A DNA stretch of 64,000 bases from contig CP136065.1 in assembly GCA_032622095.1 (NCBI GenBank), positions 208,300,151 through 208,364,150 on the forward strand. The letters run 5' to 3'. Shown piece by piece: positions 21,700 through 33,657 of the stretch. This DNA is from Siphonodentalium dalli (lineage: Eukaryota > Mollusca > Scaphopoda > Gadilida > Siphonodentaliidae). The notes below the pieces were generated by a model, which was not told the DNA's origin, ran no database searches, and saw only the letters and a program-made list of their open reading frames with translations. Positions within the stretch are counted from its first letter, which is position 1; each line of letters starts with the position of its first letter. The translations under genes were made by a program, and so were the position numbers.

Positions 21700-22613
21700 C
21701 TGTTAAAATAATATAAGAAATGGAGATCATATTCATAACTAAATCTGACAAAGAGGGAATGTTATTTTCCAACGTTATGTCTAGATACATATTCCATAAA
21801 TACTGACTTGGGCATTGCATGTATTAATAGTCTAGGAATCAGTAGGAATAATACATATGTGTACCTAATTTCACTCTATTCAGCCAATCCCTGATAATAT
21901 TTCTATTTAAAATATTTGAAACATGTACATGGTTTCCGCTAGGGTAAAAATTATGACTCCGGTATGACCCTTGATTAAACAGGCCAATATAAACAGGTCA
22001 AGATGGTTTGAAGAACGCATATTACTACTACTAGTAGTAATTAGATTCACCCAAGATAATTTGCCCTCGGCAATCAGCAGTGCAGATCTCGAGGCATTTC
22101 CAGTTTTCCTCGGGAATAAAATAGCCAAAGAGATTTTCTGTGGATGGGCAAAATGTTCCATTAAAAACTTCCATGACATAAGCTGCACAACATCTGCCAA
22201 CAATATTACCAATTCCAGATGTAACAACTTAGATCTAGAATAGGTTTTCTGGCGAGGGGCTGGCAAGGGTACTAATTTGAGTGTAACGAAAACTATTTAT
22301 CGTATAGATCATGGAATGTGAGACATTTTGTAGTTATAAAAATGGTCCGCCAATGATGGGCAATCGATGAGTGGTTAACAAATGTGTATTCATTGTGGTT
22401 ATATATTGTGGCGAAATACAAATATTATTAAAATATGAAATTGTCCATGACAGTACTGGCTCAACTTGATATTTTCATTGCCCTAAGTAATCACAGAAAG
22501 TGTAGAGAAAATCTGTTCATATTAAAATGCAATATGTAAGGTGTGCCCAAAAAAAGCAAGATGGCTGCCATTTTTTATTTCATAACAAGCTCAAAATAGG
22601 ATGTTCTCATCTA
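21700..22613. other. Intron/intergenic with one weak exon candidate
   Basis: On the minus strand a cysteine-rich open frame runs from a possible acceptor (attctagatctaag) near 22225 to a tag near 22028. Its peptide includes NIVGRCCAAYVMEVF and CLEICTADCRGQIILG. It lacks an ATG and would terminate translation if it were joined to the flanking exon. I list it as a possibility only; the rest shows nothing. Confidence 0.25.
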
Positions 22614-22993
22614 CTCTCGTGTCTGGAATAAAGATGCATGCGCATTTATTAATTTTAAAAAGATTTTCCACCCTGCACTAATAATATTCCAGTCTGCACA
22701 TTTATTTATATTCATGTTTTGTAATTTTTACAGACACTTATGGAACCATGTGTACTTGTACTATACTACCAGTAGTATCACCCTGAAACAGAGCCTCTGT
22801 TTTCAAAAGCATATGTATACATCCCCCGATTGACTGGCTAATTCTTCACTCGTTTTGGTCAGAGTATATACTAGTACCCATTCAACTTTACTAGTATTTC
22901 ACGAAATTTCCACCCGGCACTTATATTAATTATTGTCCGATTTTCCACCCTACACTTATTTTCCAGACTGCACTTTTATTCCAGACGCGAGAG
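22614..22993. mobile_element. TA-flanked MITE, 380 bp
   Basis: Left end CTCTCGTGTCTGGAATAAA, right end the complement of CTCTCGCGTCTGGAATAAA, each bounded by TA. Inside, ttccaccctgcact and related phrases repeat near both ends. No coding capacity. The TA duplication suggests Tc1/mariner-type mobilisation. Similar termini occur at 33658-34590. Confidence 0.65.
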
Positions 22994-23511
22994 TACTCAT
23001 GGGAGTGATGGTCATGGGAGAGAAAATCTGTTCATAAATGCGACATGTATGGTGGGCCATAGAAATTCAATATGGCCTGTGGGGTGTCCCCTGTGCCAAA
23101 GGAAAATGTTAACAGATGGACGGACAAACAGATGACAGATACAACTGATGGCAAAAGTCAAAGTTGAACTAAAATCTGAAACCATCTGCCAAGTATCTCG
23201 CCAGGCATGCATGGCGATGACATTCCATGCTACATGTACTTATAATTTTAATACTATCTGAGCAATAATTTGTACATTACGGTGATTACCTGAACGATAT
23301 TCTTTTCTCCCCTAGCACTGCCTTCACCAGGTATCCTTTCATCTCTTTGTTATGCCCGAATAAAGTCACAAAGAAGCCCAAATCAATTAATTATGTGATC
23401 ATAATTACATTTGTGGTGGGGTCAAGTACATATAGGACACTGATGTACACATAGGACACTGACTTGCCGAGGGCGTATGCCATTTTGTTGAGGTTCCCAC
23501 TTCCCAGTTAT
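22994..23511. repeat. Old mollusc interspersed repeat
   Basis: The stretch around 23000-23170 (gagaaaatctgttcat, ccccwgtgccaaaggaaaatgttaacag, acagatg...gatggcaaaagtcaa) resembles the segment at 54960-55120. It is a dispersed non-coding repeat. The remainder to 23511 shows nothing. Confidence 0.45.
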
Positions 23512-23970
23512 GGAGGGTTATTAGGGTCACAATCCTAACTTCACATTTTAATTCTAACTTAACATTTTATTTCTTAGATTTTAATTCTAAATTAACATTT
23601 TAATTCTCACTTAACATTTTAATTCTTATATTTACATTCTATTTACGTTCCCAGAAACATTCTAGAAATATGAAATATTCTAGAAACTCTAACTTAATCT
23701 TTTAATTCTTACTCAACATTTTAATTCTTATAATTTAATTATAACTTTACATTTTAATTCTAACTTGATATTTTTTATTATAATTCCAACATTAGACCTT
23801 TTTGTAGAAGATTTAAAATATTAAAATAAAACTATTTAGAAAGAATTGAAATATAAAGTTAGAGTTACCATTCAAATATAAGAATTAAAATATTAAATAA
23901 GAATTAAAATATGAAGTTATAATTAAAATGTCAGAATTAAAAGATTAAGTTAGAGTTCCTAGAATGTAAA

Positions 23971-24477
23971 TCTCCTATACAGTTTGAAGACCTCTGTCAC
24001 TCTGTCTGTCTGTATGTATGTATGTATGTCATTTATACAAATCTACGATTCTCGACCGATCGGGACGAAACTTGGTACGTGTGTAGTTTGACCAGGTGGT
24101 CGTCGTCGTCGTATTGGCGAGCCCGTGCGGCGCCCGCTTCGCGCATGCGCAGATGAGATCTCGGAAACGGGTGGAGCTATCGACTTGAATTTGCTATGTG
24201 AATGTATCTTGCCCCGGATACAAATTTTATCGGGTCGCCGAGCCCGTGCGACGCCAGCTTCGCGCATGCGCAGACGAGATCTCGGAAACGGGTGGAGCTG
24301 TCGACTTGAAATTTGGTATGTGAATGTATCTTGCCCCGGATACGAATTTTATCGGGTCGCCGAGCCCATGCGACGCCAGCTTCGCGCATGCGCAGACCAG
24401 ATCTCGGAAACGGGTGGAGCTATCGACTTGAAATTTGGTTTTTGAATAGCCCGGACAACGTCGGGCTCATCGGCTAG
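23971..24477 (+). mobile_element. Helitron 1 (non-autonomous, 507 bp)
   Basis: 5' end TCTCCTATACAGTTTGAAGA, a (ctgt)n microsatellite, then a common segment (ccgatcgggacgaaacttgg) and three GC-rich ~121-bp units (cccgtgcgacgccagcttcgc). The 3' end has the hairpin agcccggacaacgtcgggct, then catcgg and CTAG, inserted after A and before T. These are rolling-circle Helitron end signals (5' TC, 3' hairpin plus CTRR, A/T target). No Rep/helicase is encoded. Confidence 0.85.
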
Positions 24478-24972
24478 TCTCATATATATTTTGAAGACCT
24501 CTGTCTGTATGTATGTTTGTTTGTCTGTCTGTCTGTCTGTCTGTCATTAATACAAATCTACGATTCTTGACCGATCGGGACGAAACTTGGTACGTGAGTG
24601 TAGTTTGACCAGGCGGTCGTCGTTGTCGTATTGGCGAGCCCGTGCGGCGCCCGCTTCGCGCATGCGCAGACGAGATCTCGGAAACGGGTGGAGCTATCGA
24701 CTTGAAATTTGCTATGTGAATGTATCTTGCCCCGGATGCGAATTTTATCGGGTCGCCGAGCCCGTGCGACACCAGCTTCGCGCATGCGCAGACGAGATCT
24801 CGGAAACGGGTGGAGCTATCGACTTGAAATTTGGTATGTGAATGTATCTTGCCCCGGATACGAATTTTATCGGGTCGCCGAGCCCGTGCGACGCCAGCTT
24901 CGCGCATGCGCAGACCAGATCTCGGAAATTTGGTTTTTGAATAGCCCGGATAACGTCGGGCTCATCGGCTAG
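24478..24972 (+). mobile_element. Helitron 2 (495 bp), head to tail with Helitron 1
   Basis: Starts TCTCATATATATTTTGAAGA directly after the CTAG of the previous copy. It has the same layout with a longer ctgt run and three ~121-bp units, the last one shortened, and ends with the gcccggataacgtcgggc hairpin and CTAG. Confidence 0.88.
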
Positions 24973-25509
24973 TCTCATATATATTTTGAAGACCTTTGTT
25001 TGTCTGTCTGTCTGTATGTCTGTCTGTCATTTATACAAATCTACGATTCTCGACCGATCGGGACGAAACTTGGTACGTGTGTGTAGTTTGACCAGGCGGT
25101 CGTCGTTGTCGTATTGGCGAGCCCGTGCGGCGCCCGCTTCGCGCATGCGCAGACGAGATATCGGAAACGGGTGGAGCTATCGACTTGCAATTTGCTATGT
25201 GAATGTATCTTGCCCCGGATATGAATTTTATCGGGTCGCCGAGCCCATGCGACGCCAGCTTCGCGCATGCGCAGACGAGATCTCGGAAACGGGTGGAGCT
25301 ATCGACTTGAAATTTGGTATGTGAATGTATCTTGCCCCGGATACGAAATTTATCGGGTCGCCGAGCCCGTGCGACGCCAGCTTCGCGCAGACCAGATCTC
25401 GGAAACGGGTGGAGCTATCGAATAGCCCGGACAACGTCGGGCTGGGTAGAGCTATCGACTTGAAATTTGGTTTTTGAATAGCCCGGACAACGTCGGGCTC
25501 ATCGGCTAG
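24973..25509 (+). mobile_element. Helitron 3 (537 bp), head to tail
   Basis: Same family, three ~121-bp units. Its 3' region carries the terminal hairpin twice (gcccggacaacgtcgggc at about 25424 and again near 25484), the first without CTAG, so the end module was duplicated inside the element. Ends CTAG at 25506-25509. Confidence 0.86.
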
Positions 25510-26103
25510 TCTATTATATATTTTTGGAAGATCTGTGTGTGTGTGTGTGTTCGTGATGAACTCGAAAACGGCAGAGCCGATTTCGATGAAACTTGGTATG
25601 TGGGGGTATTTTCGGCCGGGGGGTGGCATGGACCTATTAATTTGTCCGTGCGACGTGACCTCGATCTTGAAATCGGGTCATTTCAGGGTCAAACGCCCGA
25701 ATATCACGGGATTTCGATGAAACTTGGTATGTGGGGGTACTTACGTATGGGGAGTCTCATAAGCATATTCATTTGCCAGTGCAACGTGACCTTGACATCG
25801 GGTCAACTCAAGGTCAAATCGCCAATTTTGATGGGATTTCGACGAAATTTTATACATAGGGTTACTTTTGTCCACTGAGTGTTTTGGACGGGTCAAATCG
25901 TGACCCCGACCTGACCTTGACATTCAAAATGATCAATTCAAAGTCAAATCGGGTAAAACCGGATGGATTTCGACGGGCACGTTTGTCGGGTACTTTTGTC
26001 CGGGCAGTGTTTTGGACTGGTCAAATCGTGACCCCACTTGACCTTGACCTTCAAAATGGACAATTCAAGGTCAAAGCTCGGACGAAGTCGGGTCACCTTC
26101 TAG
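25510..26103 (+). mobile_element. Helitron 4 (594 bp), divergent subfamily
   Basis: Starts TCTATTATATATTTTTGGAA with a gt run. The body differs from copies 1-3: repeated gtgacc..tgaccttgac..tcaaa phrases and tttcgatgaaacttggtatg. The 3' end has ctcggacgaagtcggg, then tcaccttCTAG. It follows copy 3 without a gap. Confidence 0.82.
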
Positions 26104-26680
26104 TCTACTATATATTTTGTGGGTGTGTGTGTTAGCTATGGCCGGAAAAACTGCCAGACGGATTTGACAAAATTTGATACCTAGGGATAATTTTGTCCAG
26201 GGAGTGTTTTGGATGGGTTAAACTGTGACCCCGACCTGACCTTGACTTTCAAAAAGGTCAATTCAAGGTCAAATTGGATAAAACGGGACAGATTTCGACG
26301 AAATTTGATACCTAGAGATAGTTTTGTCCGGGGAGTCTTTTGGACGGGTCAAATCATCTCCCATACTGACCTTGACCTTCAAAAACGTCAAATCGGGTAA
26401 AACAGACGGATTTCGATGAAATTTGATACCTATGGGTACTTTTGTCTGGGGAGTGTTTTGAACGGGTCAAATAGTGACCCTGACCTGACCTTGAGCTTCA
26501 AACTTGTCAATTTAAGGTCAAACGGGTAAAACCGGACGGATTTCAACGGGTACTTTTGTCAGGTTATTTTGTTCGGGGAGTGTTTTGGACAGGTCAAAAT
26601 GGTCAATTCAATGTCAAATCGCACAATTCGCCGAAAAGCAGAGGGGGAACAGCCCGGACAAAGTCGGGTACACCAGCTAG
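26104..26680 (+). mobile_element. Helitron 5 (577 bp), last of the tandem set
   Basis: Starts TCTACTATATATTTTGTGGG directly after the CTAG of copy 4. The body has several degenerate copies of ggatttcgacgaaatttgat...ttttgtccggggagtgtttt...tcaaa. It ends agcccggacaaagtcggg, tacaccagCTAG, and then T of the host element. Confidence 0.85.
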
Positions 26681-26791
26681 TAGAATGTAAATAGAATGTA
26701 AATATAAGAATTAAAATGTTAAGTTAGAATTAAAATGTTAAGTTAGAATTAATATATAAGAATTAAAATGTGAAGTTATGATTGTGACCCT

Positions 26792-27320
26792 TTGTTTCAT
26801 GGTATGCATGTCTATTACTAATATCTGGGATGCATAACTAAATTTAAGTAGCTATCTCAGGAGATGTTTTGTTTTTTTATTAACATAACTAATAATCACC
26901 CATGATGAAAGTACATCAACATAACAAACGGACCTGGTTTCCATATTCCAATCAAGCAATGTGAGTCTGGGAGATGTGAGAACATATACATGTAGTCTCA
27001 ATAATTATAAAGGAGATCACTTCTAACGTCTGAATTCAATCCATCATCTCTGGAATGTGAGGTTTTTTATTTTATTATTTAAATGATTAATAGATGGCCA
27101 ACTGTGTTCTAGTATCTTCATGGATTCTTTAAAAGAATCCATGAATAGATAATATGCAGTATGTACATTTCGTATATCCTGATTCATAACAAAGTGTACA
27201 GTAAGGGGGTCTAGATGACAGTCAGATGCTCTGTATATTACTAGTATAAGCTTCTAATTCTCTCTAGAGTAGATTGTACCAAACATAGAAGTTAGTCACT
27301 TATATAAATGTTGACATCTC
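26792..27320. other. Intergenic, nothing recognised
   Basis: AT-rich DNA containing a short perfect hairpin (tggattctttaaaagaatcca near 27121). No gene is seen. Confidence 0.5.
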
Positions 27321-27615
27321 CCCATATAAAAATGTACCTGGGTAAATCTTGGTGTTTACCTAGGTATACCCCGGTACATATAGGTTTTACCCTGGTTCCA
27401 CCCAGGTCACACCCAGGTTACACCCAGGTAAATCAGGGATTTATATAGATTTACCCAGGTGTTTTCTATATATGTTAGGTATAAACCCCAGTTTACCCGG
27501 GTTTTTACGGATTTACACCCAGGTATTTACACCAGGTATTTACACCCAGGTATTTACACCAGGGTTTCGCCCAGGTATTTACTACAGTGTTCACCCGGAT
27601 ATATACACCTGTGGT
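27321..27615 (+). repeat. ACCCAGG-rich degenerate repeat (relative of 41696-42529)
   Basis: Begins CCCATATAAAAATGTACCTG and continues with repeated acccaggt, tttacacccaggtatt units in degenerate array. The first 28 bp are found, perfectly inverted, at 42502-42529, the end of the larger ACCCAGG array, so both belong to one element family. The other end is not defined. Confidence 0.7.
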
Positions 27616-27639
27616 ATTTTGTTAAACTGTATAATCTGC

Positions 27640-29380
27640 ATTGAAGTCACCTTATTAACCCTTTCTATATTACAGCACCATTGGCGTATAGTTACCTTAT
27701 TAACCATTCTATATTAAATCATTAATTGACAGGTAGTTACCTTATTAACCCTTTCTATACTAAGTAACATTGGTGAGTAGTTACATTATTAACCCTTTCT
27801 ATATTAAAGCACCATTGATGTGAAGTTACCTTATTAACCCTTTCTTTATTAAAGCATCATTGACGCGTAGTTACCTTATTAACCCTTTCTATATTAAAAT
27901 ATCATTGATGTGTAGTTACAATGTTAACCCTTTCTATAGTATAGCATCATTGACGGGCAGTTGGCTCCTTAACTCTGTGTATATCAAAGTATCATTGTCG
28001 TATATAGTTACCTTATTAACCCTTTCTATACTAAGTACCGTTGGTGAGTAGTTGCATTATTAACCCTTTCTATATTAAAGCGCCATTGGCGGGTAGTTAC
28101 CTTATTAACCATTTATGTATTAAAGCATCATTGACGTGTAGTTACCTTATTATAACCCTCTCTATATTAAAGTATCATTATTGCTGGGAAGTTATCTTAT
28201 TAACCCGTTCTATACTAAGTATCATTGGTGAGTAGTTACAGTATTAACCCTTTCTATATTAAAGCATCATTGACGTGAAGTTACCTTATTAACCATTTCT
28301 GTATTAAAGCAGCATTGACATGTAGTTACCTTATTAGCCCTTTCTTTATTAAAATATCATTGACGTGTAGTTACCATGTTAACCCTTTCTATATTAAAGC
28401 ATCGTTGACGGGTAGTTGCCTAATTAACCCTCTATATACTAAAGTATCATTGTCGTGTAGTTACCTTACCAATCCTTTCTATACTAAGTATCATTGGCGT
28501 GTAGTTACCTTATTAACCTTTTCTATATTAAAGCATTAATTGACAGGTAGTTACATTAAACAACCCTTTCTATACTAAGTATCATTGGTGAGTAGTTACA
28601 TTATAAACCATTTCTATATTAAAGCGCCATTGACGGGTAATTACCTTATTAACCATTTTTGTATCAAAGCATCATTGACGTGCAGTTACCATATTATAAC
28701 ACTTTCTATATTAAAGCATCATTGACTGGTAGTTACCATATTAACCCTTTCTATATTAAAGCACCATTGGCGTGTAATTACCTTATTAACCCTTTCTACG
28801 TTGAAGCAATAATTGACAGGCAGTTACCTTATTAACCCTTTTTATAATGAGTATCATTGGTGATTAGTTACATTATTAACCCTTTCTACAATAAAGCATC
28901 ATTGACATGTAGTTATCATAGTAGCCAGTTATATATTAAAGCATCATGGACGGTAGTTACCATATTAACCCTTTCTATATTAAAGCACCATTGGCGTGTA
29001 ATTACCATATTAACCCTTTCTATATTAAAACATCATTGACGTGTAGTTACCCTATTAGCCCTTTCTATATTTAAGCATCATTGACGTGTAGAACTTTATC
29101 TTATTAACCCTTTCTTTATTAAAGCATCATTGACATGTGGTTACCTTAGTAACAATTTCTACACTAAAGCATTATTGACGGGTAGTTACCTTATTAACCC
29201 TTTCTATATTAAAGCATCATTGACAAGTTAAATTATTAACCTTCTATAATAAGTATCATTGCCGTGTAGTTAGTTACCTTATAAAACCTTTCTATATTAA
29301 GACGTCGATCATTGACGGGTAGTTGTTACCTTATTAATCATTTATGTATTCAAGCATCATTGACGAGTAGTTACCTTATT
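27640..29380 (+). repeat. 45-bp minisatellite, about 38 copies
   Basis: Units contain gtagttaccttattaaccc, tttctatattaaagca and tcattgacgt in order, with period 45-46 bp (for example 27688, 27733, 27778, 27823, 27868). Copies diverge by 5-25 percent. Because 45 is a multiple of three, long open frames of 15-residue repeats appear; they are by-products and not genes. Confidence 0.95.
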
Positions 29381-30084
29381 ACTTGAAGTTTATTATGACA
29401 GTGTGACAATACACTACCCCGGACAAATGAAGCAATATCATACTTTATCTAACAGCCTAGCTATAATTAGTGAACATTAAACTGACAAACAGACAATTTT
29501 CAGGGCCATTATTTAATATTAAAGGGATACAAAATAAAGAGATTTCTAATTATCAGTAAGAATTATTCTCTAAGTGATACTTATTATTTCAAATAAATGA
29601 TTGCATATACTATAGTAGACCATATACCAACAGCCTTACAGGAAAATATTAGTGAATACAATTATTGTGTTTCAAAATTCGTTTCGTTTCGTTTCTGCAG
29701 CCAAATTACAATCTTAACTTTTAGTTATCGTTCTTCAAAATGAAGCGCGGATAATTCCTTGTGGTATTTTGAGTTAATTTTGTCGCGAATCAACGCGGAT
29801 TGACAGAAGGAAATGGTGTATTGGCTACAAACGGATAAACTGTGGACTTATATATAAGATTCGCCGATTTCTCCCCATGGATGTGCGCAAATATCGAAAA
29901 AGACTGAATTTCATGTGACAAAAAATATTTAAATTCCCGGAACAGTAAGAATTAAGCTACGATAACGAAACGGATCAACTATAGTATTGAACAGTACCTC
30001 AGCTACCTGGCCATAACCAGAATATTTTCTCAAAATTGAATTTGTGGTACCGGTACAATCATGATGTAGTGCCAGTGGCCTGCT
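29381..30084. other. Intergenic, nothing recognised
   Basis: AT-rich sequence without recognisable genes or terminal repeats. Confidence 0.5.
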
Positions 30085-30705
30085 CATAATGCACCTGTCC
30101 AGAAGAAGAAGAATTGAGAAGTTTGAAGATCATGGACTACGCAGACACCATCTGGGACTGGGACCCCTACCAACAAAATCACATCGACAAGCTGGAAAGA
30201 ATCCAGCGTAGAGCAGCCCGTTTCATTAAAAGAGACTATAAGAGCAAAGAAGATGGATATATGACCAAGATCCTCTACGAGCTAGATTTACCAACATTGC
30301 AGAAACGGCGGAAAATAAATCGGCTGGGATTCATGAGTAAGGTGGTGGGTGGATTGGTCCCGGCTATACCACCTAATCAATACTTTACACCCGAAACAAG
30401 GCGTCTTAGATCGCAGAGCAAAGTTCTGACAGGCTACGTCACCAGCCAAATTCCTCGGCACCTAATTTAAAGGAACAACAGTCAGTGCTACGAGGCTATA
30501 CCATACGTGTCAGCTCAGTTCGCTAATTCCACATTTATTCGAACTATATGAGACTGGAATCAGCTGGAGGAATCCTTAATCCTACAACAACAGCCTGTGG
30601 ATTCCTTCAAGAGTGCGCTGAAGGAAAAGATCCGAGACTCTCTCGCCCGCTGCGAAATTTAATAATTGGGATCTGCAGCGTAACCATTCAGATTCAGATT
30701 GATCC
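30085..30705 (+). pseudogene. 5'-truncated LINE fragment (end of reverse transcriptase ORF)
   Basis: Encodes the C-terminal region after the RT domain: ADTIWDWDPYQQNHIDKLER, IQRRAARFIKRDYKS, then LYELDLPTLQKRRKINRLG and TPETRRLRSQSK. The frame continues past a taa at about 30468 with recognisable sequence (DWNQLEESL...DSFKSALKEKIRDSLA), so the coding end is broken by stops. It ends shortly after the natural stop with a ttcagattcagatt tail, typical of 3' ends of CR1/L2-type LINEs. It was inserted truncated and is not functional. Confidence 0.82.
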
Positions 30706-30882
30706 ACGATAGTAAGGGGTCAGTACATGTAGTAAGTACTGATAGTGATAAGCCTGCTGTACAATAATACTACTTTTGCTGTTTTACTGGTCTTAACTGA
30801 GTACTGTGTCAATGTGACATTGTTAATTCAGTTCCACTCTAATGTACATTAACTGGCAATGATGCATCTGACGCTATTAAAG

Positions 30883-31817
30883 CAGTGTTTCCGCTAGGGG
30901 GTAGGGGAATGGGGCCGGTTTGTAGATAGGGGAAAACACGAACACCTGCTTCGAAAATTTAGAAAAGTGCAACACTAGAAATGCATTGTCCAGCAGAACG
31001 CGAATTACGATTATAATTCTGGTATGTATATACATTCTCAAAATTAAAACAAGAAATGTAACAATTTATGTGATACAACAGTCAGTCAATTAAGTTGATT
31101 AACCACATTATTGTGGTTGAACTGAGTGAAATAAAAACAAACTTTTAACTGAGACTAAATTGTTTTTTTTTTTTGTTTTTTTTTTTTTTAATATCCGGTG
31201 GGTAGAATAATTAAATGTACTATGATATTTCGTACCAGTTAAAAGTCAACTATACTTTTGAGGAGGTGCCTCTCCAAGTCATCAAGTTCATGACCAACAG
31301 TAACATTCACTCGTCTTTTAAAAATTTATTCGATCTACGAACACTGGTTTAAAAAGCTCGGAACTATTTTGTTGTTGCATTCAATCATTTGGGGTCACAC
31401 AATTGAAATTACCTCGAGAGAATTGCTGCTATCGGCGGGAAAGTGTTGGCTATGATGCTTCATTGGACGGGAGAGGGGGGTCACACAATTGATATTGACT
31501 CGAGATAATTGCTATATAAAGATTTGTACTTGGTCACCAACGAAGCTATGACGCTTCATTGGTAGAGTTACGTCACAAATATCGCATTCGCATCGTACAC
31601 AAAATATATCGTTTCCGGCTATATATTACGAATCGATATACTGAAGGTTTTACGGTTACACGAAATTCCAGGGTTTTCAAGGAGTTTGCATTGGGTTCAA
31701 GGGCCCTGGGAGGGGAATGCGTCAGGGGAAAATCAGAGAAAAACTTTGCTAGGGGAAAACTTGGCTAGGGGAACGGGGCCGTCAAAGGGACCCCCTGCCG
31801 GTATAGCGGAATCCCTG
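30883..31817. mobile_element. Non-autonomous hAT-like element, 935 bp
   Basis: Left end CAGTGTTTCCGCTAGGGGG, right end (inward) CAGGGATTCCGCTATACCGG, with ATTAAAG on both flanks (30876-30882 and 31818-31824). The interior includes a poly-T run near 31160-31190 and a diverged ~110-bp duplication (gggtcacacaattga...gcttcattgg) at about 31390-31560. No transposase. CAGTGTTTCC is a recurrent hAT terminus. Confidence 0.75.
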
Positions 31818-31827
31818 ATTAAAGGCA

Positions 31828-32036
31828 CCGGTAATCCCTAAATACCAGGAGGACGCGGCGTAGAAACTTGGTACAACAGTTGTTACACGACAAAGAAAAT
31901 TCTCAACAAGCTTAGTGAGCGTCATCATCAAAATTGCAAATTAAAACACGGCAATGGTAAATTGGTAATCCCTACATACCAGGAGGACAAGGCATTGAAA
32001 CTTGGGACAACAGTTGTTACACGGCAAAGAAATTTA
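31828..32036 (+). repeat. Two-copy tandem duplication, period about 132 bp
   Basis: ggtaatccctaaataccagg with gacaacagttgttacac occurs at 31831 and again at about 31963 with a few differences. Non-coding. Confidence 0.7.
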
Positions 32037-32342
32037 AAACACACTGTGCACAGATGAATGTTTATACATGTACTGTGCAGTCGAGATCACCTGGACTACA
32101 AATATTTAAGGATTATACTATTTGATGAGTAGATGCGTGACTGATAAAAGAATTAGAGACTCCATATTTACTCGGAAGATAACAGTATACGATGCCATAC
32201 AGTTGTTCCATAACACCTCAACCTTTGGTGGATATTAACAGTAAAACTAATGAAAATGATGAAAGCCAGACTCAACATCAAGACAACATGTGCATGCATA
32301 AGTGACGGTTCAATGATTTTGACTCCAATCAGATGATATTTA

Positions 32343-32726
32343 AGCGACACCAATTTTTAAGTCTGGTTTACGATGTGGGGAGAAAAAAAGTAGATGCTGC
32401 ATGCAGGAGGGAAAAAAATAAAAATAAAAAAGATCGTCCCCCCAATTTATATCAAGTAAATCGTGGAATTTTACAAAAATTTTACAAAAATTGTGAAAAA
32501 ATGTTTTTGAATGAAATTCTGTTCAAACCAAACAAGACATATCTTGTCATGAAATACATGAAAATATGGATCTGTAAATGATCATAAGCAGAACCGGATG
32601 CGACAGCACATGAAAATCAGTACGCGTGTAAAATATTTTGGGACAAAAAAAGTTAAAATTTTTTTCATGAAATGGAAACAAAGTTGTAGGAGGTGTTCGT
32701 AAACCAGACTTAAAAATTGGTGTCGC
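32343..32726 (+). mobile_element. PIF/Harbinger-like MITE, copy A (384 bp)
   Basis: Inverted ends GCGACACCAATTTTTAAGTC / complement, flanked by TTA on both sides (32340-32342 and 32727-32729). A 3-bp TWA duplication is typical of PIF/Harbinger. The interior has A-rich runs and no transposase. The same element lies inverted at 39700-40109. Confidence 0.82.
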
Positions 32727-32729
32727 CTT

Positions 32730-33655
32730 AGGCTCATGTTAACACAGGATCACATATTCTCAAAATAATTGTCTCCCTCAAGTTGGCCTCAACCATACTA
32801 GTATTTATATTTGATAGAACCTCAGTGAGACCATGTTGAAAATTACCATCAATGGGGATTCAATGCAGTTCCAGTGTTGACGCAACGCGGTCATGTTACT
32901 TCAAACCAGTTGCAATGTTCCTTAGGCCAAAGAAAAAAGATACTATGTTTCCGTACATCGACCGACCCTAAAAATAACCCGCCGACCCTAAACTTTTTAT
33001 TGATATTTTGAGAAAAAGTCAAAATTTTCGCAATTTTAATTTCCTGAGAGTGGATCTCCTGCCTGCTTTATGTCTTGTTTGGGACTTATGGAACACTATC
33101 AACAGACATGGTGGGTGTGTATCTGTATATATACATGTAAAGAGGTTATCACTGCATATATTAGGGGTATACATGTACTAGTAGCTACTGTTTCCAAAAA
33201 CCAGGCATGCTCGGTGGGTGTACTGGCTACCCCCAGACAATGGGATGTAATCGTCACAATACATGTACGGTATAATGGCGGTATTATTGGTAAAATTCTT
33301 ATAAAAAGTTAGTGACATCAATTTTGTACCAAGTTTATAGCCAAATTTATGAAAATGTGGTATTAGATATAATAAAAAACATACGTAAGCATTTTTTATC
33401 AATCTTAATGTATATTTCCACTGTGTTGATCAAGTAATACTTTCCCCATGGCACGGGTTGGCATTTTATGTCACTTTGGTCGAGGTAGTTCAATATTTCT
33501 GCAGCTGGATAAAAAATATCAAAATAAAATAAAATAAAAAAAATTCCCTACCTACTAGTACCTACTAGTACCCTAATTTTTTTCACCGGAAACATACAAT
33601 CTTTTTTCTTTGGCCTTTAGCATGGTAATTCGTGAAAATAAATGTCAATGCAACT
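32730..33655. other. Intergenic, nothing recognised
   Basis: AT-rich with scattered acatgta palindromes and no supported gene. Confidence 0.5.
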
Positions 33656-33657
33656 TA

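Larger units (their letters stand above)
23512..26791. mobile_element. AT-rich TIR element interrupted by five tandem Helitrons
   Basis: Left end GGAGGGTTATTAGGGTCACA followed by atcctaacttcacattttaattct; the right end is the complement, ...aattaaaatgtgaagtt then atgattgtgaccct. Between them are degenerate 18-20 bp units such as agttagaattaaaatgtta. A second, uninterrupted copy is at 49298-49809. The Helitron block 23971-26680 sits at a precise A/T: agaatgtaaa before and tagaatgtaaatagaatg after, restoring the copy's sequence when removed. Confidence 0.7.

Noticed and set aside
22029-22225. Cysteine-rich minus-strand frame as an exon of the 48.8-21.5 kb gene
   Set aside because: It ends in a stop before any donor, so it cannot join the following exon; possible but unsupported.
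24043-25629. Many overlapping Arg/Ala-rich open frames on both strands (also 56014-56926)
   Set aside because: They come from the GC-rich repeat units of Helitrons; both strands are open at once and the same peptide repeats with each unit.
27459-29039. Repeat proteins of the NPFYIKASL type
   Set aside because: Frame-preserving 45-bp minisatellite without start, end or splice context.
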